Source: Mycteria americana
Lineage: Eukaryota; Chordata; Aves; Ciconiiformes; Ciconiidae
Assembly (NCBI RefSeq): GCF_035582795.1
Contig: NC_134366.1
Coordinates: 107,887,756-107,951,755 of the forward strand
DNA length: 64,000 nucleotides
Direction of reading: 5' to 3'
The notes below the pieces were generated by a model, which had not been told where the DNA came from, did not search any database, and worked only from the letters and a program-made list of their open reading frames with translations. Each line of letters starts with the position of its first letter. The stretch's first letter is position 1. Shown here piece after piece: positions 25,166 to 38,130 of the stretch. The position numbers were made by a program, and so were the translations under genes.

Positions 25166-28100
25166 CTGGTCTAATAGTAAAAGTTCAAATTAAGGAAAAG
25201 GGAGAATTTGAGATAACATCTTGACCACAATGAAGTCAAAGTTACTGGAGTAGACTGCCTTTCTCAGGGTTGTTGCAAGAAGACAGCAACCCAACTTTTA
25301 GATCTAAAGGCACTTTGCTCCCTCAGGAAGGGAAGAATTGAGACAGGTGAGTCTTGCCAGCACAATACCTGGTAGCGGTTTAATCACTTAGGTGCTGATA
25401 GAAATAAGGTTTCGGAACCCTGTAGCTTAGAAGATACGAAGCAGGCAGAAATTTTGACAGAACCTGTCCTCATGGAGTTTGATTGTTCACCTTTGCAAAG
25501 TGCCATGTCACCTCTGTATCAGCTGGCATTTGTAACAGCCACATCCCATTCAAGCACTTCAAGTCCCTCTTCTGCTAAGTCATCTGGCAAGTTTAATATT
25601 TTCACCTCCCTCTGCTGTCATCCTTGGCCTTTCATTCTCTGTGTCCTCCTTTGCCTCCTCCTTGCCTTAGAGACACCTTTGAGAAATCCTGCAGTTTGTC
25701 CCAGAGGCCCCCTTTTCCCACAGACAAGCCAGAAGTTTGGTCTTCCTTTAACTCAGCAGGTCAGTATGTTTCAGAAACAGGCACAAAGCTGTGTTTGTCA
25801 GTACAGGGCTCCATGGAGAAGACGCAGCCAAAGTGTTGCTTCATTGTGCCTTTGCCATCTTCTTCACTGTGATTTATGGGAGACTTGAGATAGTGCTTGA
25901 TAACTTTACTATCAAAAAATGGTCTGCCAAGATACATACTGAAAATTCACAATCTTTTTCTGACGTGATTTCTTCTGTGATCAAAATCCAATACGTACAT
26001 TGTAGGAGACAAATCCTCAGCTATGCAGTGCTCTCCTCTCAAATGTTTCTGTGATAGGGTTCATGGTGGGTTGGGATGGCCTATGAAAGCCAAGTACGCA
26101 GCACCACGAGAGAAGCGCTGGCCAGGTTAGAAAGCTAACGCAGGGGAGATGCAGTGCTACAGGAATTGAGTTGATTGATTCCAGGGAGTGTAAAGGGGAA
26201 TAAGGTGGGGGTTTCCTTTAGATATTAAATACTTCTAGATTTTGTGGATAACTATAAAACACATTTAATACATTCAATTAAGGAATTACCTTATTTCCTT
26301 GGTAGACACATTAGATATTTGAGCAAAAATTTGGCAATCCTTTTGTAAAGACAGGATAAGTAGCATTAGCAGGTCTCATTGTTGAATATCTTGAAATTGT
26401 TATATCAAAACCAATGAAGCTTTAGAGTTTTGGTGTGACAGGTCAGCTGAACTGGATGGCACTAGACCTTTACACTTGTTTCTCCAGCTCTGGCCAATCT
26501 GGCCTTGTCCCTTGCTTTCCCCATATACTCCCACCTTGAGCTGGGGTGGATTGCTATCCCTTCTCTAAGCTCACAAGAGGCATATTTTTTACCCCAAAAA
26601 AATGAAGACGAGGAAAAACCAAACTGAGATGACATATGTAGCAGGCTGGGCAAGGGCTCGCATTCAGTCATTTTCACCAGTGTGCTAATCCTGATATTCC
26701 AGTAAAAAACAGAGTCCCTGAGGTGAAAGAGGAAACATCTAGTCTTTCCCTTAGGGAATCCTAAGGGATTTTTTCTGCCTCTTTGGAGCTTTGAAATCAG
26801 CATACTAACCTCAGGCACAGAGTGGTTTTTACCATCTTCTCTGAAGCATTGCTGACAGGGAAAGCGTTCTCAGGGGAAGGAGGCTGGCTGGTGGTGGAGC
26901 GAGAGGATGGGGTGCCATCTCCATTTCTGCAAAGTCTTGTCAGGCTTCAGCTATCTGCTGCACTCTTTCAGGAAGAGTCATCAATCTTGTTTCCTTGGCA
27001 CTTGTCGTCTGTCATCAACCTCTCTACTGTTGGCCATGCTAAATGTGTGGGTCTGAATGAGTGTACCATGCCAACAATCCTGTCCAATTTCAGAGCTGGG
27101 AGACATGACAGGAGCCTTGCCAAGAGTGGTGTTTGCCTCAAGTGCTGTTGTTGGCCACTTTCAAATCCTTGATCTTTATTCCATGCTGTAATGTCACATC
27201 TGCAGCCCTACACAAGCATTACAGTGGCAATACCACCAAGAGTATCAGCTTCTGCCTTGATACAGGACTGTCTGCATCATCACTTTACCCCAGGGGTAGG
27301 CACCAGTTGGAGCATGATGACCAGGACTAGATGAAAAATGTCAGATGTATTTGCCAGGGTGTGCCTGTTGAGTCCTAGAGCGTGCAAGTGCAGCAAGACA
27401 AAAACTTGGCTGTACCAGAACATTAAGGTGGATCAGTAGCATCTGCTCACTTTCACCCCAGAGGCAGTAGCATCCTTCACATTGCTCTCCCCTGTCTCAT
27501 TCCTCCCATGAAGCACAGCAGCAACAGGCACTGCCATGCCCTGAAGCAAGAGGCATCTGCAGAACAGCAGCCCTTTACAAACTCGCTAGCCAGAACTTGA
27601 GGACCCTACTGCAATTGCCCCTATGGATGGGGCAGATTTGCGTATCCCTCTGAGGCAAGAGATCACCTTGGGCAGCAGTTGGACTCCAGTCCTGGATACT
27701 TAGACAGGGGCATAATCAGACAAGAGGTTGTAGCTGGCTCCCTCTGTCTTTTATAGGAGTTGGAGAACTACATCAGGACTATTGCCAGAGTCACTGCGGT
27801 GTGAGAAGCTCATCTACCATTCACTAAGACTCTGCTAGTTAAAGTTTTCTTGCACTGTCTTTCCTCAGGAGTTCTCTTTAGATCTCCTCTATGCGTCACA
27901 TTTTGCAACTGGAGAGTCTTTGCTTGCTTTTGAGTGCCCAGATGTGCAGATAAATTTTCCTGGTTTGAGGGTGAGGAGATCAAGGCATCTTTCTTAAGCA
28001 TTTTGGTATGTATGCCTGGAAATTGAATCCAGTCCCTTTTACAGTTAATCATTGCCTGGCAAAAAGGTTCATATAAAAAGTTGGTTGGTGATGCAGAACT

Positions 28101-28764
28101 TAACATTGTGGTCACAGATTTATATCAATGGTGAGAAGCATGCAATAACGCTATTTTTGCAAACTATATTGTTAGTTTTGAACTTTCAGAACTTTTGCTT
28201 ATGTTGTTCTTTGCCTGCACTTTCGAGAGGCACATCCTGTAGGTTTAAGAACAGAAAGCCACATGCAGGCTCTGGTTTTGTTTTAGGCTCTTAGTGCAAG
28301 AAGCTAGTATTAGGAGAAGATCACACTAAGTGCTTACGATATTGTCACAGTGACTTGTGCTTTTGCCGTATTCTAAGCAATTGAACCACGATTCTGACTG
28401 GGTAAAATGATATGGTGCATCCCATCTCCCTCTTCCTCTCCCACTCCAGCATGATCTGCTAATGTTATTCACATTCTTGTAACTTTTGAGGACAGATATA
28501 GTTAGTGAGGGATAGTGAACAATGTAGTTTTTAATCTTTTTCTAGTCTTTGTCTTATAAGGCTATTCTGTGCAACTCAGGGGAAATATGCTTCTAGAAAA
28601 TTCAATATAAGTCATTTGAGCAATCTCATTTGAGATTCCTATTTTTTGACCAACACTTTTAGAATGACAAACAGATTTTCACAGTTCACCAATAAAGTAT
28701 GGTACCAGAGTGATCTTTCATCTCTGACAGCTCAGAAGTGCTGATATATATCAACACAGAGGGA

Positions 28765-28781
28765 ATATATATATATATATT
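28765..28781. repeat. short (AT)n microsatellite
   Basis: About eight uninterrupted AT units, next to a 'gatatatatc' palindrome at 28743-28752. Confidence 0.85.
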
Positions 28782-29649
28782 GGAGAGAACTCCAATCTGC
28801 TAAGCAACTTCTTACCGGCTATTGAAAGGAGAAAGTGGCACCCCTTGTACCCATCTACCAGTTGTTCCCCAACAGGTACTCCAGCTAGGAAAGGGAGATA
28901 CTGCTCATCTCCTTTTCCTCCAGTATTAATTGACCAGGGAAAGGAAACCAGCCATGCTCTCCTCTCTTTGCATTGCTTTTTCTGGGAAACTGTGATCTGT
29001 GGTGGGGAGAGGGATGTAGCAGGCACGTAACTATCGAAGCCTCAAAGAGGGAAGTAAGAATACTCTACAGTTCTGAAAAGAGCAATTCATGATTGTGTCA
29101 CTTCATGTATCATGCTTGTTTTGTTCAGCTGTGAATGTCAGCGAAGAGATGGCTTCATTTCACACTTGAACCTCCCCTGCTGCAGATGGAAGTGTGCAAC
29201 CGCCTTCTAAACTCCTGGTCCACAACATGCATCACTTACTTCTGCCTGCAGATGGTACGTACTGTTCTTACAATTCACCGTCTTTCTTCTTTCCTGGGTA
29301 GCCAAGGAAGAGAAGGATTAAAACAGTGAAAGCTTGGAGAAGAGTAAGGGAGAATGGGTGGAAAGAAAGTGATTAAAGCTGTTTAGAAGACCAGTGATAA
29401 GAGCTGTTTTCTTTAAGGCCATTCTTTATCACTATATCTGCTGTGGATGGGCCCAATCACTCTATACAGGTGAGTTGCAGGGTCTGGTGAGATTGTCCTC
29501 TCTAGGTCAAAACCCTGCACTGAGACATTACCAGTAGTATGTAGACCACAGACAGACAACAGACGGATGTTGAACTGAAGAATAAAGAGTTCCCAGTGAG
29601 ATTCCAGAAATTCCTTTGGTATCCTGTTCAAGTGTTTCAATATCCTATT

Positions 29650-29960
29650 AAAAACTTTCCCATTATTATTTTCTGCAACGTAAGTCCATTTATTCTTGTC
29701 CTTTTCCCAGCAGAGGTTAGTAGTAAGTAATCACCATTCCATTCTAATATGTATGATTTAATAAGTTCTTTCTAGAAAAGAGAGGAAAACAGAAAAAAGC
29801 CTGTCTCCTGTCTTTTGCCAGACATCATTATTTCTAAAACTCTGATCACTCTTGTTGCCCTACTTGGATTCACTTTTGGGGGTCTTTTTTACTTGAAGTA
29901 TTGTGTTTAAAACTAGACACTGCTTCAGTTCGCTAGTAGCCTCTTATCCGAAACCAGCAC
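29650..29960 (-). repeat. old CR1 3' region relic, antisense
   Basis: Read in reverse, the segment follows the CR1 3' half: 'ccatttattcttgtcctttt', then 'gatcactcttgttgccctac' with 'ttggattcac', then a degraded 'actagacactgcttcagt'. The divergence is high and the limits are approximate. The plus-strand open frame beginning at 29903 starts inside it. Confidence 0.5.
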
Positions 29961-32277
29961 TCTCATGTGGCAAGATGGGCTGGATGACGTTTGTCCAGCA
30001 TGGCTCAGTTCTTCAGTGGAAAGCAGATAAAACAGGAGCAACAAAGCAGTTTAATTATGTTTCCCTGGAAGTAACATGGGCTGGGGAACATGAGGATTCT
30101 AAAAATCTAATCAATACAGAAATTAATTGCTCAGACCTATCTTTAATAAAGGGGTGTGGATACTTTGCAGCCTTTCAAAACATCCAGTTCTGCTACACTC
30201 AGATCTTTGGAGAGAAGGCAAAGTACATGTTTGTCCCAAACCAGAGCTCAACTCTGTATGTCATTTCTCTCCCTTCAAAGGTTATAGGATTTTTTCAGAA
30301 TGACCTAACCATGAATTTTTCCATAAGAACTCTGCAGAGTAAGATATAGCACCCTCTTTTAAATTAGACAGCCACAATCTGCTCATTGCTCTGTGTTAAT
30401 TCCTGTTCATTCATTATGTTAGGGGCTAGTACACCAAGGAGTGACAAGATTAATTAAAACAGCCTGGCAAAGCTGTCTAGGGTAGTGGAGCTGCAGTAGA
30501 ATATCCTGAGCCATATTTCAATGAAGAGCTCTGCAGATTGTGTCAGTGGCAGTCATCATAGTCAGGAAATTTTCTTGCCTTAGCAATGCCAGCCTTGTGC
30601 AATACCACTCCCCATAGCTTTAAGGATGACGAGTCTCAGCAGGAAGAAAAAATGAAGCAATGGTGATTTCTGGTGGTGTTCTGCAGGAATTTGGAAGCTT
30701 TCCACCTCCAAGACTTCATTTCCCAGTATGGAGAAGGACTGTGGCTGGAACTGGCACTTCTTGCTGCTGCCACTGGTAGTCTTACCTTCACTAATGATGT
30801 TTGGGAGTGGGGAAGGAGGAGAGGGACACATTCACTGTGCATTGCAAAAGACGGGCCTGTAAGACTTCTACTGTTTCCTCATCCCCTGTTTTTAAAATGG
30901 AGCTACACCATGAGATCTGGGCAGATTGCAGACACACATTAACCAGCTATGGAAACCTGCAGACTTCTGCCAGCATCTCTAAGTGTGTCTTGCTCCTCAG
31001 CTAACCTCTATGTTCTTCAGTTTTGGTGGTTTTCCTCTACAGCACCTGCAGTCTTTCTTAACCTCTTCACAAATGCTTGTGTCATGTAGAAACTGAAGTC
31101 TTGCGTAGAAAAGAGCTCTTTCCCCTTCCAGTAGCCAGCTTCTTTCTTGTGATCATCTCCGGAGTAAGGACAGATGGCTCTGATCTTTGCCTAGGAAAAG
31201 GAGTGGACTGTTCCTCTGCCAGTCCCAGTGTAGGCCTCCTCCCACTGCAGTGAGACAAAAAAATGAGGAATCATGTCAAGCGGCCCCTTCTCGCATGCCA
31301 ACTGGAACACTATCATTTCTGAGTCACCGCTGGGGCTTTGAGTACTCTCTTCACATGCCTCTTATCCACTAGTCCTACCCTGACAGACAGTGTGGGAAGA
31401 ATGTAAGTGGTCTCATTCCAGAAGTCATCCCCCGCTGTCCTCACAGCCAAAGGAGAGGGTTTGAGGCACGACTGTGTTGCTGTTCATCTCTACTGAGCCT
31501 CCTTAGTCCAAGGCTTCAGGCTTGTCTCACTGGGGCAGAAAGTTTTCCTGCTATGCAGGAAGAACAAGGCATCTGCCACAAGCTGCTTGCCAGCAAAACT
31601 TTTATGCACCAAAGATTCCTTTGTTTACAGGGTTTTGGGACGGCCCAAATGTAACCCGTCTTTTCAGATTGTTAAAATATTCAGTAATACTTAGCAGCAG
31701 CAATGAAATTCCCAAGCATGTTTCTTCAGAAAAAGTACAAGTGATAGCAAAAGTATTTTTCTGCTCGTTTTGTTCTTTCCACTACTTTCTTTTACTAGCA
31801 ATTGGAGGCAGTTTATTTTGTCAAAATGATTATACCCCTAAATTGGCAAAACTTTTATCTGCTTTAAGAAGGTGAAAGAGTGCAGAAATGAAACCCCAAT
31901 CAACTTGGACATCTCTGTCTATAAATGCGACTTGACAAGTGGAATAACTACACCTGGCACATGATTTATTGATTACACCTTGTGATACGATGTGCTAATT
32001 TCTTAATATGCTGACTTAGAGTGGCTTACAAGTTTCACTCTTGTGTTCATTTTCTGAATCAGTTCTTTATTCTTTTCCAGTATAGCATTTGAGTTAAGGA
32101 CAAATATTTTTAAAGCACAAATGGATCATCATTGACATCACATTGTTCATAGATTTTGATTGTCTCTAATGCCCATTCATACACGCTCTGTGGACATAGT
32201 GCTGAAGTTAGCGTCTCCAGCTTTTGAATTCAGTGTTTCTTTGACTATATTTAGATAATACACAGTATCTTATATTG
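29961..32277. other. gene-free stretch
   Basis: No gene is recognised. The tail of the 29903-30349 frame, whose only upstream start is GTG, shows no domain. Frames at 30580-31004 and 31522-31875 overlap on both strands or lack any motif. Confidence 0.5.
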
Positions 32278-32665
32278 CAAGGGAATGAAGACATATATGA
32301 AAAAGGGGGAATCTTATCAATGTATATAAATACCTGAAAGGAGGGTGCAAAGAAGACCCAGGCTCTTTTCAGTGGTGCCCAGCGACAGGACCAGAGGCAA
32401 TGGGCACAACCTGAACCATAGGAGGTTCCCTCTGAACATCAGGAAAGACTTTTTTGCTGTGAGGGTGACTGAGCACTGGCACAGGTTGCCCAGAGAGGTT
32501 GTGGAGCATCCACCCCTGGAGATATTCAGAATACATCTGGACATGGTCCTGGGCAACCAGCTCTAGGTGACCCTGCTTGAGCAGGGGGGTTGGCCCAGCT
32601 GACCTCCAGAGGCCATCTTCCCACCTCAGCCCTTCTGTGATCTGTTGTGATCTATGATTCTGTGA
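32278..32665 (+). repeat. CR1 LINE 3' fragment, sense, fairly young
   Basis: A 5'-truncated CR1 copy in sense orientation. It reads 'ctgaaaggagggtgcaaaga', 'cagtggtgcccagcgacagg', 'ggcacaggttgcccagagag', and 'tgaccctgcttgagcagggg'. It ends in the family's short 3' repeat 'ctatgattctgtga' at 32665. Open frames on both strands here (32345-32566, 32369-32737) are products of the repeat. Confidence 0.95.
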
Positions 32666-35170
32666 AAAAGACACAATAAAATTTATTTTAAAATTAGAAT
32701 ACTCACTCTGTCTGTGTAAGTCAAATGTTTCTGTCACTACAATAAATTATTTGCAGAATCACAGTTTAAAAGTGTCTTTTTATTTCAGTTAAGTATAGCT
32801 TGCTATCCCCTTGTTTTGCTAATGAACAATTAGGTACTAATTAACTTCCTGTCAAAAGACAGAATTTCTACCCATTTTCTACCCATGCTGTCTGGATTGT
32901 CCTCAGTTACCCAGAACTATACTGCATGAGAAAGGACAAACCAATTCTCTGATGAGTCAGCCTGCTTATTTTTCTGTCCAAGTCCAAAGTCAATGAAGCC
33001 TGGCTTTCTTAGTACTCCAAAGGAATGGAGATGGAGAGACAGAGATATGTAGGGTATTCCTGTGACAAGTGCGTCAGCCTTTCCCTTAGTACATTTCTCC
33101 TGTGGTTTTTGTGGTATCCAGTATGATACACACCATTCTCATTGCTGAGTGCATTCATTTCATTTGATGCCTGATGTCTCTCTCTTGTTTATTAGTTGCA
33201 CTGTTGACACACTCCATAAACCTAAAAGCAAGGAATTTATTGTGAAAACATAAGTATTACCAACAGCACAACAGTAATTCTGTATGCAGTGGTCAAAGAG
33301 TCAAATATCCCCAGCAGTTTTCTTTGCAATAGCTTTGCTGATGTATCAAAAAGGGTGGAAAAGAGAGTGGAGCCCAACGATATTCCAGAGATGAGTCCTT
33401 CACAATCCTTCCTCCAGGAATTGCCCCAAGTCCGCACTGCAAAGGAAGAGCCCTTTAGCTACAGCTGTAGACTAGATGCCTATGTGCAGCTGACAAACCT
33501 CTCAGGTGCAGAAATTGCTCTCAGGCCTCTGGGACAGACATCTTCCGCAAAAATGGTCTCAAGGAAGAAAGTCTGGAGACAGTCATTTCAGAACCGTACA
33601 TCAGGGATGCCAGCGGAGCAGTGAAGCTACAGTGATATCTGGTGGAAGGGAGGAGAACTGGGGCAATCCTGTGAGGTATATTGTTTAGGTAGGGTTTGAA
33701 CATCCTGACCCCAGTTTTCTTGATGGAATGGGAAGTGCCCTCATGCTTCCTGCGCAGACAGTTGGTACATTCTTTGGGTGAGGGTACCGATGCATGGCAA
33801 GAGAAGGAAGGCAGTGTAGAGCTGGTTTGGCCCTGCATCTAGTGGTCATGGCTGTAACATTTCTAGGACGGAGATGATCTATCATTAGCATTGGTGCTTT
33901 AATAAAGCATGGAGCTCAGACTCACAGATCCTGCAGGACCTCTGACTGTTCGCATGGCCTATGTTTCCCACAGCTGTGGGTCTCAGGATGGTTTATCAGC
34001 TTGGGCACGATGTCAGACTCAAACCACTTCTGGGTACTTATGAGGGCCTGCACATTGACAAGTAAGCTTCCTGGATAGCGAAGGACTTGGGAGCAGGAGG
34101 GAGATACCTAAGGAGTTCTCCTGGTGTCAGCAGGGGTCCAGTGGGACCAGCACTGATCCAGAGCTAATGGGCTCCGGCTGAACGGACCTGACTCTGCCAC
34201 TGGGCATCTGCACACCATACACTCACCGCTGTGTTTCAGTGGTAGAGCGTTTTTCCGAAGCTACTAAATGTTGTGAGACAAAAGCTGACAGTGTCTCTCT
34301 CCCCATCTCTTATCTTCCTTATCTCCTCTACTGATTGCTGCGTTGCCCATAGTTCCCTTATCCTGCTATCACAGTAACCCTGAAGCAGTTCACATCCCGG
34401 AGGTGCTGCATGCTGTCTGCCTGGTTGAGCAGTGAGCTAATAAGCCTTCCTGGATTTCAGAGCAGTGGGTATCAGCATCAGATGCTCAGAAAGCATTGGG
34501 ACTTCACCAAAGGTAACGAGCCCAGATAGACTCAAGCTTATAGGCGTTCATCAGGTTACTTAACTTAGCCCAGAAACAGCTTGGCTATTCTGCTGACAAG
34601 GGTAGTGCAAAATTGGTGGAAAGCAGTAACTTTACTGGCTAGCAGGAGTGCTCCAGACTTACCCAGACAGGCAGTGGTCTTCAGTTACTTGTTTACATTC
34701 TGTTTCTTCAGTAATACAATAAATATAAAGTAACTCTTCTGGAACTTGAGATAGGGATCTGTCGCATTTTTCAGTCTTGGCACAAATACTCTTTATTAAA
34801 AACAAAAATTGGAGGAGGAAGGGGAGTTGAAACCAGAAAACTTATCATAGATGGTTCTTCTGTTGGAGTGAAGGAAACTGATAATATCTGTAGATTTGAC
34901 TTCATTGTAGTTTGCGCAAGTGCCCGGTTAGCAGTAGTCCACCGGTTCCTCTTTTCTGCCCATTGCAGTCTTCTGATTTTCCCCAAAGTGACTAGAAGCA
35001 GAGAACAGTTTATTATTAATTTAGTTTACTCTACTATACAACACATGGCTTACTATTTACTCTTTGAACAGTCTCACTCATGTTCAGAAAATTCCTTGGC
35101 ATTTCTGTATATTACAAATACATTGGCAAATACAAAAAATATTTCTGTGTTTAACTTATGTCCTCTGCAG
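32666..35170. other. gene-free stretch
   Basis: No gene is recognised. The plus frame 33289-33624 and the minus frame 33521-33838 overlap and have no domain. A tRNA-like A-box string near 34236 was examined and rejected. Confidence 0.5.
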
Positions 35171-35309
35171 GTTTGGCCGTCCCATTTCTAACGAGATCCC
35201 AGTGGCCGGAGAGCGCAGAAGGGGCTCACTCGCAGCAGCCACCTGCGAGGGGAAGGCGAGCCCCTCTCAGATCTTCTCCCTCCAGCAGAAAGGCCGTGTG
35301 AGCAGCTGA
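35171..35309 (+). CDS. candidate terminal exon of an unidentified gene
   Basis: A pyrimidine tract ends in 'tcctctgcag' at 35161-35170 and is followed by a GC-rich, CpG-containing frame of 45 codons entering in phase 1 and ending in TGA at 35307-35309. The peptide is hydrophilic, with Gly-Glu-Arg-Arg-Arg-Gly-Ser early and ending Gly-Arg-Val-Ser-Ser. An AATAAA follows 65 bases after the stop, with G/T-rich sequence behind it. Acceptor, stop and poly(A) signal in this order look like a real 3' exon. No upstream exon or family is recognised. A lncRNA end is possible. Confidence 0.3.
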
Positions 35310-35373
35310 CTGGAGTGGGGTGCGTCTCAGTTGACACCTGTTTGCGGCTTTTGGTTTACAGCTATCCCATTAA

Positions 35374-35379
35374 AATAAA
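35374..35379 (+). terminator. candidate poly(A) signal
   Basis: A canonical AATAAA is followed directly by a G/T-rich stretch (ggtctggtggcggt), the usual arrangement of a vertebrate cleavage site. It would end a transcript near 35395 after the candidate terminal exon. Confidence 0.35.
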
Positions 35380-35399
35380 GGTCTGGTGGCGGTAGGGCT

Positions 35400-37479
35400 A
35401 TATTTGTGTTTAATGATAGAGGGCCAAAAGGTGTGTACCTGTGCGGCTTTGATGCTTGAGATGAAGGAGCCCTGGGCAAGCAAGACAGGAGAGAGGGAGA
35501 AAAAAAATAAAATAAAATAAGGATGTCTTTCTTTTCTTATAGGGACCAGATGTGGATCCTGTTCACCATTCATTTCTCTGCTAAGAAAATAGACTTGTGG
35601 TACCCTTGGACCTGTAATGTCCCAGAAGAGTCAAAGAGACTGGGGAGGCAGAACAGGGAGTGGGCTGCCGGGACCGCAGTGGCTGGGGTGGGCAGCAGAG
35701 CGGTGGCTTGCAGGCAGCTGGCGGTAGGCAGCGACGGTGGCCACTGTACCGGCCAGCGCTGAGGCCGCTGCCTAGAGCAGGAGTGTTGCCAGGGCCTAAA
35801 TACCAACCCCTGGAGCACCGGGATGCATCCAGGCCAGAACCATAAGCTGGGAGTGGGTGCAGCTACTATGTGGGGCAGCGTGGCTGTCTCACCAACCGTG
35901 CAGTGCTGAGAGTCAGGATAGGGTCAGGACAATTGTCAGCAGTGGATGGCTATTTCTCCTATTAGTTAAGCAGGTTTTCCAAGTTTATGTGTTGTTGTAT
36001 TTTGTTCTCTTCTCTGGCCTCTCTCCTTGGGTCAGAAAATGTGTATGTCTAGAGCCCTTTTGTTTAGCTCTCAGCTTGGGAGCGGGAAAATGTTACTCAT
36101 GGCTGCGCGCTCAGGGTAGAATTTAATTTCCTGGGTCTGGGGCTAGTAATTTAAACTGGTGTCATTTAGGAGTTTTTTAACAAGAGCACCTAGAAGCTGA
36201 ATTGGCAGAAATGATATGACAAGGTACAGGTATGCTTTCTTTGAAAATGAGAAACAAATGTGGTTGCCACCAAGAACTGGGAACTGCAGTTATTTTGTGT
36301 GTACTTTAGTGTTATCTGCACTGATCAGCCTCCCCAGTCTTTGGTTGTCTTTGTTTTCATTTTCGCATGAACACAATGATGGTGCTTTTAGACTGAGGTA
36401 TTTCAGGCACTATGTCTTACGCAATTTGCTCTTAAACAGCTGAGACATGGGTGCCTATCTGTGTATGACAAGGATTAGTTTATTGCTTATTTAATAGGGA
36501 TCTTGAAAACTTGTTTATAACTGTTTACATACAATTTTTTCAACAATTCGGATTGCCTAAGGCTACAGCATGTTCCCCGTGCTGATGTGTAGTGTGTAAC
36601 CCCCCTGTGGCCTCAGGCAAATGGAGTGGTTAAAAGATTTATGCACTGCATGGATAAACAAAATCTGGGAGAATTTCCCTGAGGCTTTGCCTGCATTGGC
36701 AAAATGGTGTGATTTTAAAACACGATAGTTAGTACCTGGCATTTCTCATATATGCTGGCTTGATGAGAAAAAACCTGTATGAGAGAACCAGGGTTTTTAA
36801 AGAAACCCCACTTCGGTATAGCATATGTTCACAGCTTGCTCTGTCTAACTAACTTTTTATAAGACAGCAACTACTATCACTGAAATACAACCCTTTTTCC
36901 TCGTGTAGACGTAACCTGAGAAAATAAATGCCTCGAAGACTTTCAAGAATTTCCATGACCCGTCGATGCAAAGGACATGCCAGACTGAGATGGAGATTTG
37001 GGGAATTTCTCTTTCTGGTGGAGGAAACAGAGAGGAGGCTGCCAAAATCTCCTGCGGGTTTGGATCCTGCCCTGACCCTTATCGAGGATTTCCTGGAGCC
37101 TGATAGCAATGGGAAAACTTCCACAGGCTGAAAAATGTGAGGATTTCACCTGCAATGTGTTTCCTTTGTTCTGGTTTTGTGTTGAACCCACAAAACTCTA
37201 GGCTTTGCGGGGAGGGGGGGACTTGGAAAGGAGGGGGGAAGGAAGGATTTGGAAAGCCTTGCTCACTCTAATTCGGTGTTTAAGCAAAGTACAACAAGCT
37301 GTATATAGGCCATATGTAATTCTGATTTCTCTAGGAAAGTGATTGATTTTCTTTCAGTATCAACCAGTCTCTCACTGGCTTAGGCCGAAACGAAATAAAG
37401 ATGTTGGCTTGGCTTCCAACACCAGCAAGGAAATTAATTTTAAAACAGCACCGTCCCTTACACCAGGCCAGCATCCGTC
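35400..37479. other. no gene recognised; mixed GC blocks
   Basis: A GC-richer block at 35640-35900 and a G-run block at 37205-37245 (possible G-quadruplex) stand out. The 36928-37131 plus frame starts from an ATG and is Arg/Glu-rich, but has no family. An (aaaat)n run lies at about 35503-35519. Confidence 0.4.
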
Positions 37480-37521
37480 TGGGCCTCTGACCGCCATGGA
37501 CAGCCACGGGAGCCAGCCATT
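37462..37521 (-). CDS. candidate first coding exon, minus strand
   Basis: On the minus strand an ATG in strong context (gaaaATGG) opens about 20 codons, Met-Ala-Gly-Ser-Arg-Gly-Cys-Pro and onward to Gly-Leu-Val, and runs into a donor GTAAGG. If spliced here it would be a short N-terminal coding exon at the edge of the island, directed leftward. I recognise no protein and found no partner exon, so this is only a splice-signal prediction. Confidence 0.2.
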
Positions 37522-38130
37522 TTCCTCACACCTCCGGCGCAGGCCCCCAGCCCCTGCGGGGGAGGTGGCTCTCGGCGCGGGAGGACGGGACCCCACCATC
37601 CCGCCCCTGCTTTGAAGCCACCCCCCGGGGCCAGCTCGGTGAGGGCCGCCGGGTGCCGGGGGATGATCCGGGGCGGCTTCCCCAGCTCCCGGCAGCGGAT
37701 CTGGGAGGCGGGCGCAACAAGACGCTCGCACCGAGCAGGCTTCCCCTCGGGCAGGCTTCCCCTCGGGAGCTGCGGCCGCCCGGCGCTTCCCGGGAGACGG
37801 CCGGGCCCGGGACCCTCCTGCTTGTCGGGGAGAAGCAGCCTTCCCGCTGGGACAGCGGCTGCCGCCCGAGAAGCGCCCCGGCGCCGGGCTGCCCGCGGCG
37901 GCCTCGGCCCGCGGCCCGCGGCTGCCGCCCGCTGGAGGGAGCGGGCAGGGCCTGGGGCGGGGGGGGCGGGATGTCCCCTCGTCCTGCTTGTCCCCCCGGG
38001 CCCGGCGTTTGCCACCCGCTGCCTCTGAGTCAAGGCCACAACTGGCTTATCGTCCCCCCTAGGAAGGCACCTGGTCTCAGTGGGATGGCATCGAAACGTG
38101 AAGCAGCCCGGTGGCGGTTTTTCTCCCGGC
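37480..38130. promoter_or_regulatory. CpG island promoter
   Basis: About 650 bases of dense CpG and GC boxes (for example 'ggggcggggggggcggg' near 37955). Like the other islands it should mark a 5' end. Both orientations have a candidate splice donor: plus-strand GTGAGG at about 37640 and minus-strand GTAAGG at 37461-37456. Confidence 0.75.
37735..37766. repeat. perfect 16-bp tandem duplication in CpG island
   Basis: The unit gcaggcttcccctcgg occurs twice head-to-tail with no mismatch. A looser duplication of the 'ggcggtttttctccc' kind follows at about 38110-38150. Confidence 0.9.

Larger units (their letters stand above)
22485..29649. other. gene-free stretch
   Basis: I see no supportable exon. 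Frames such as 25454-25888, 26462-26818 and 26822-27172 have no domain or convincing start. Small tandem repeats at 25.1 kb and 28.8 kb are listed separately. Confidence 0.5.

Noticed and set aside
29903-30349. 148-codon plus-strand frame
   Set aside because: Its start is GTG and the first part lies in an antisense CR1 relic.
32345-32737. Frames on both strands near 32.4 kb
   Set aside because: They are the 3' end of a young CR1 copy read in two directions.
34236-34249. tRNA A-box-like string tcagtggtagagcg
   Set aside because: No TΨC/B-box, no acceptor stem and no cloverleaf in the following 60 bases.
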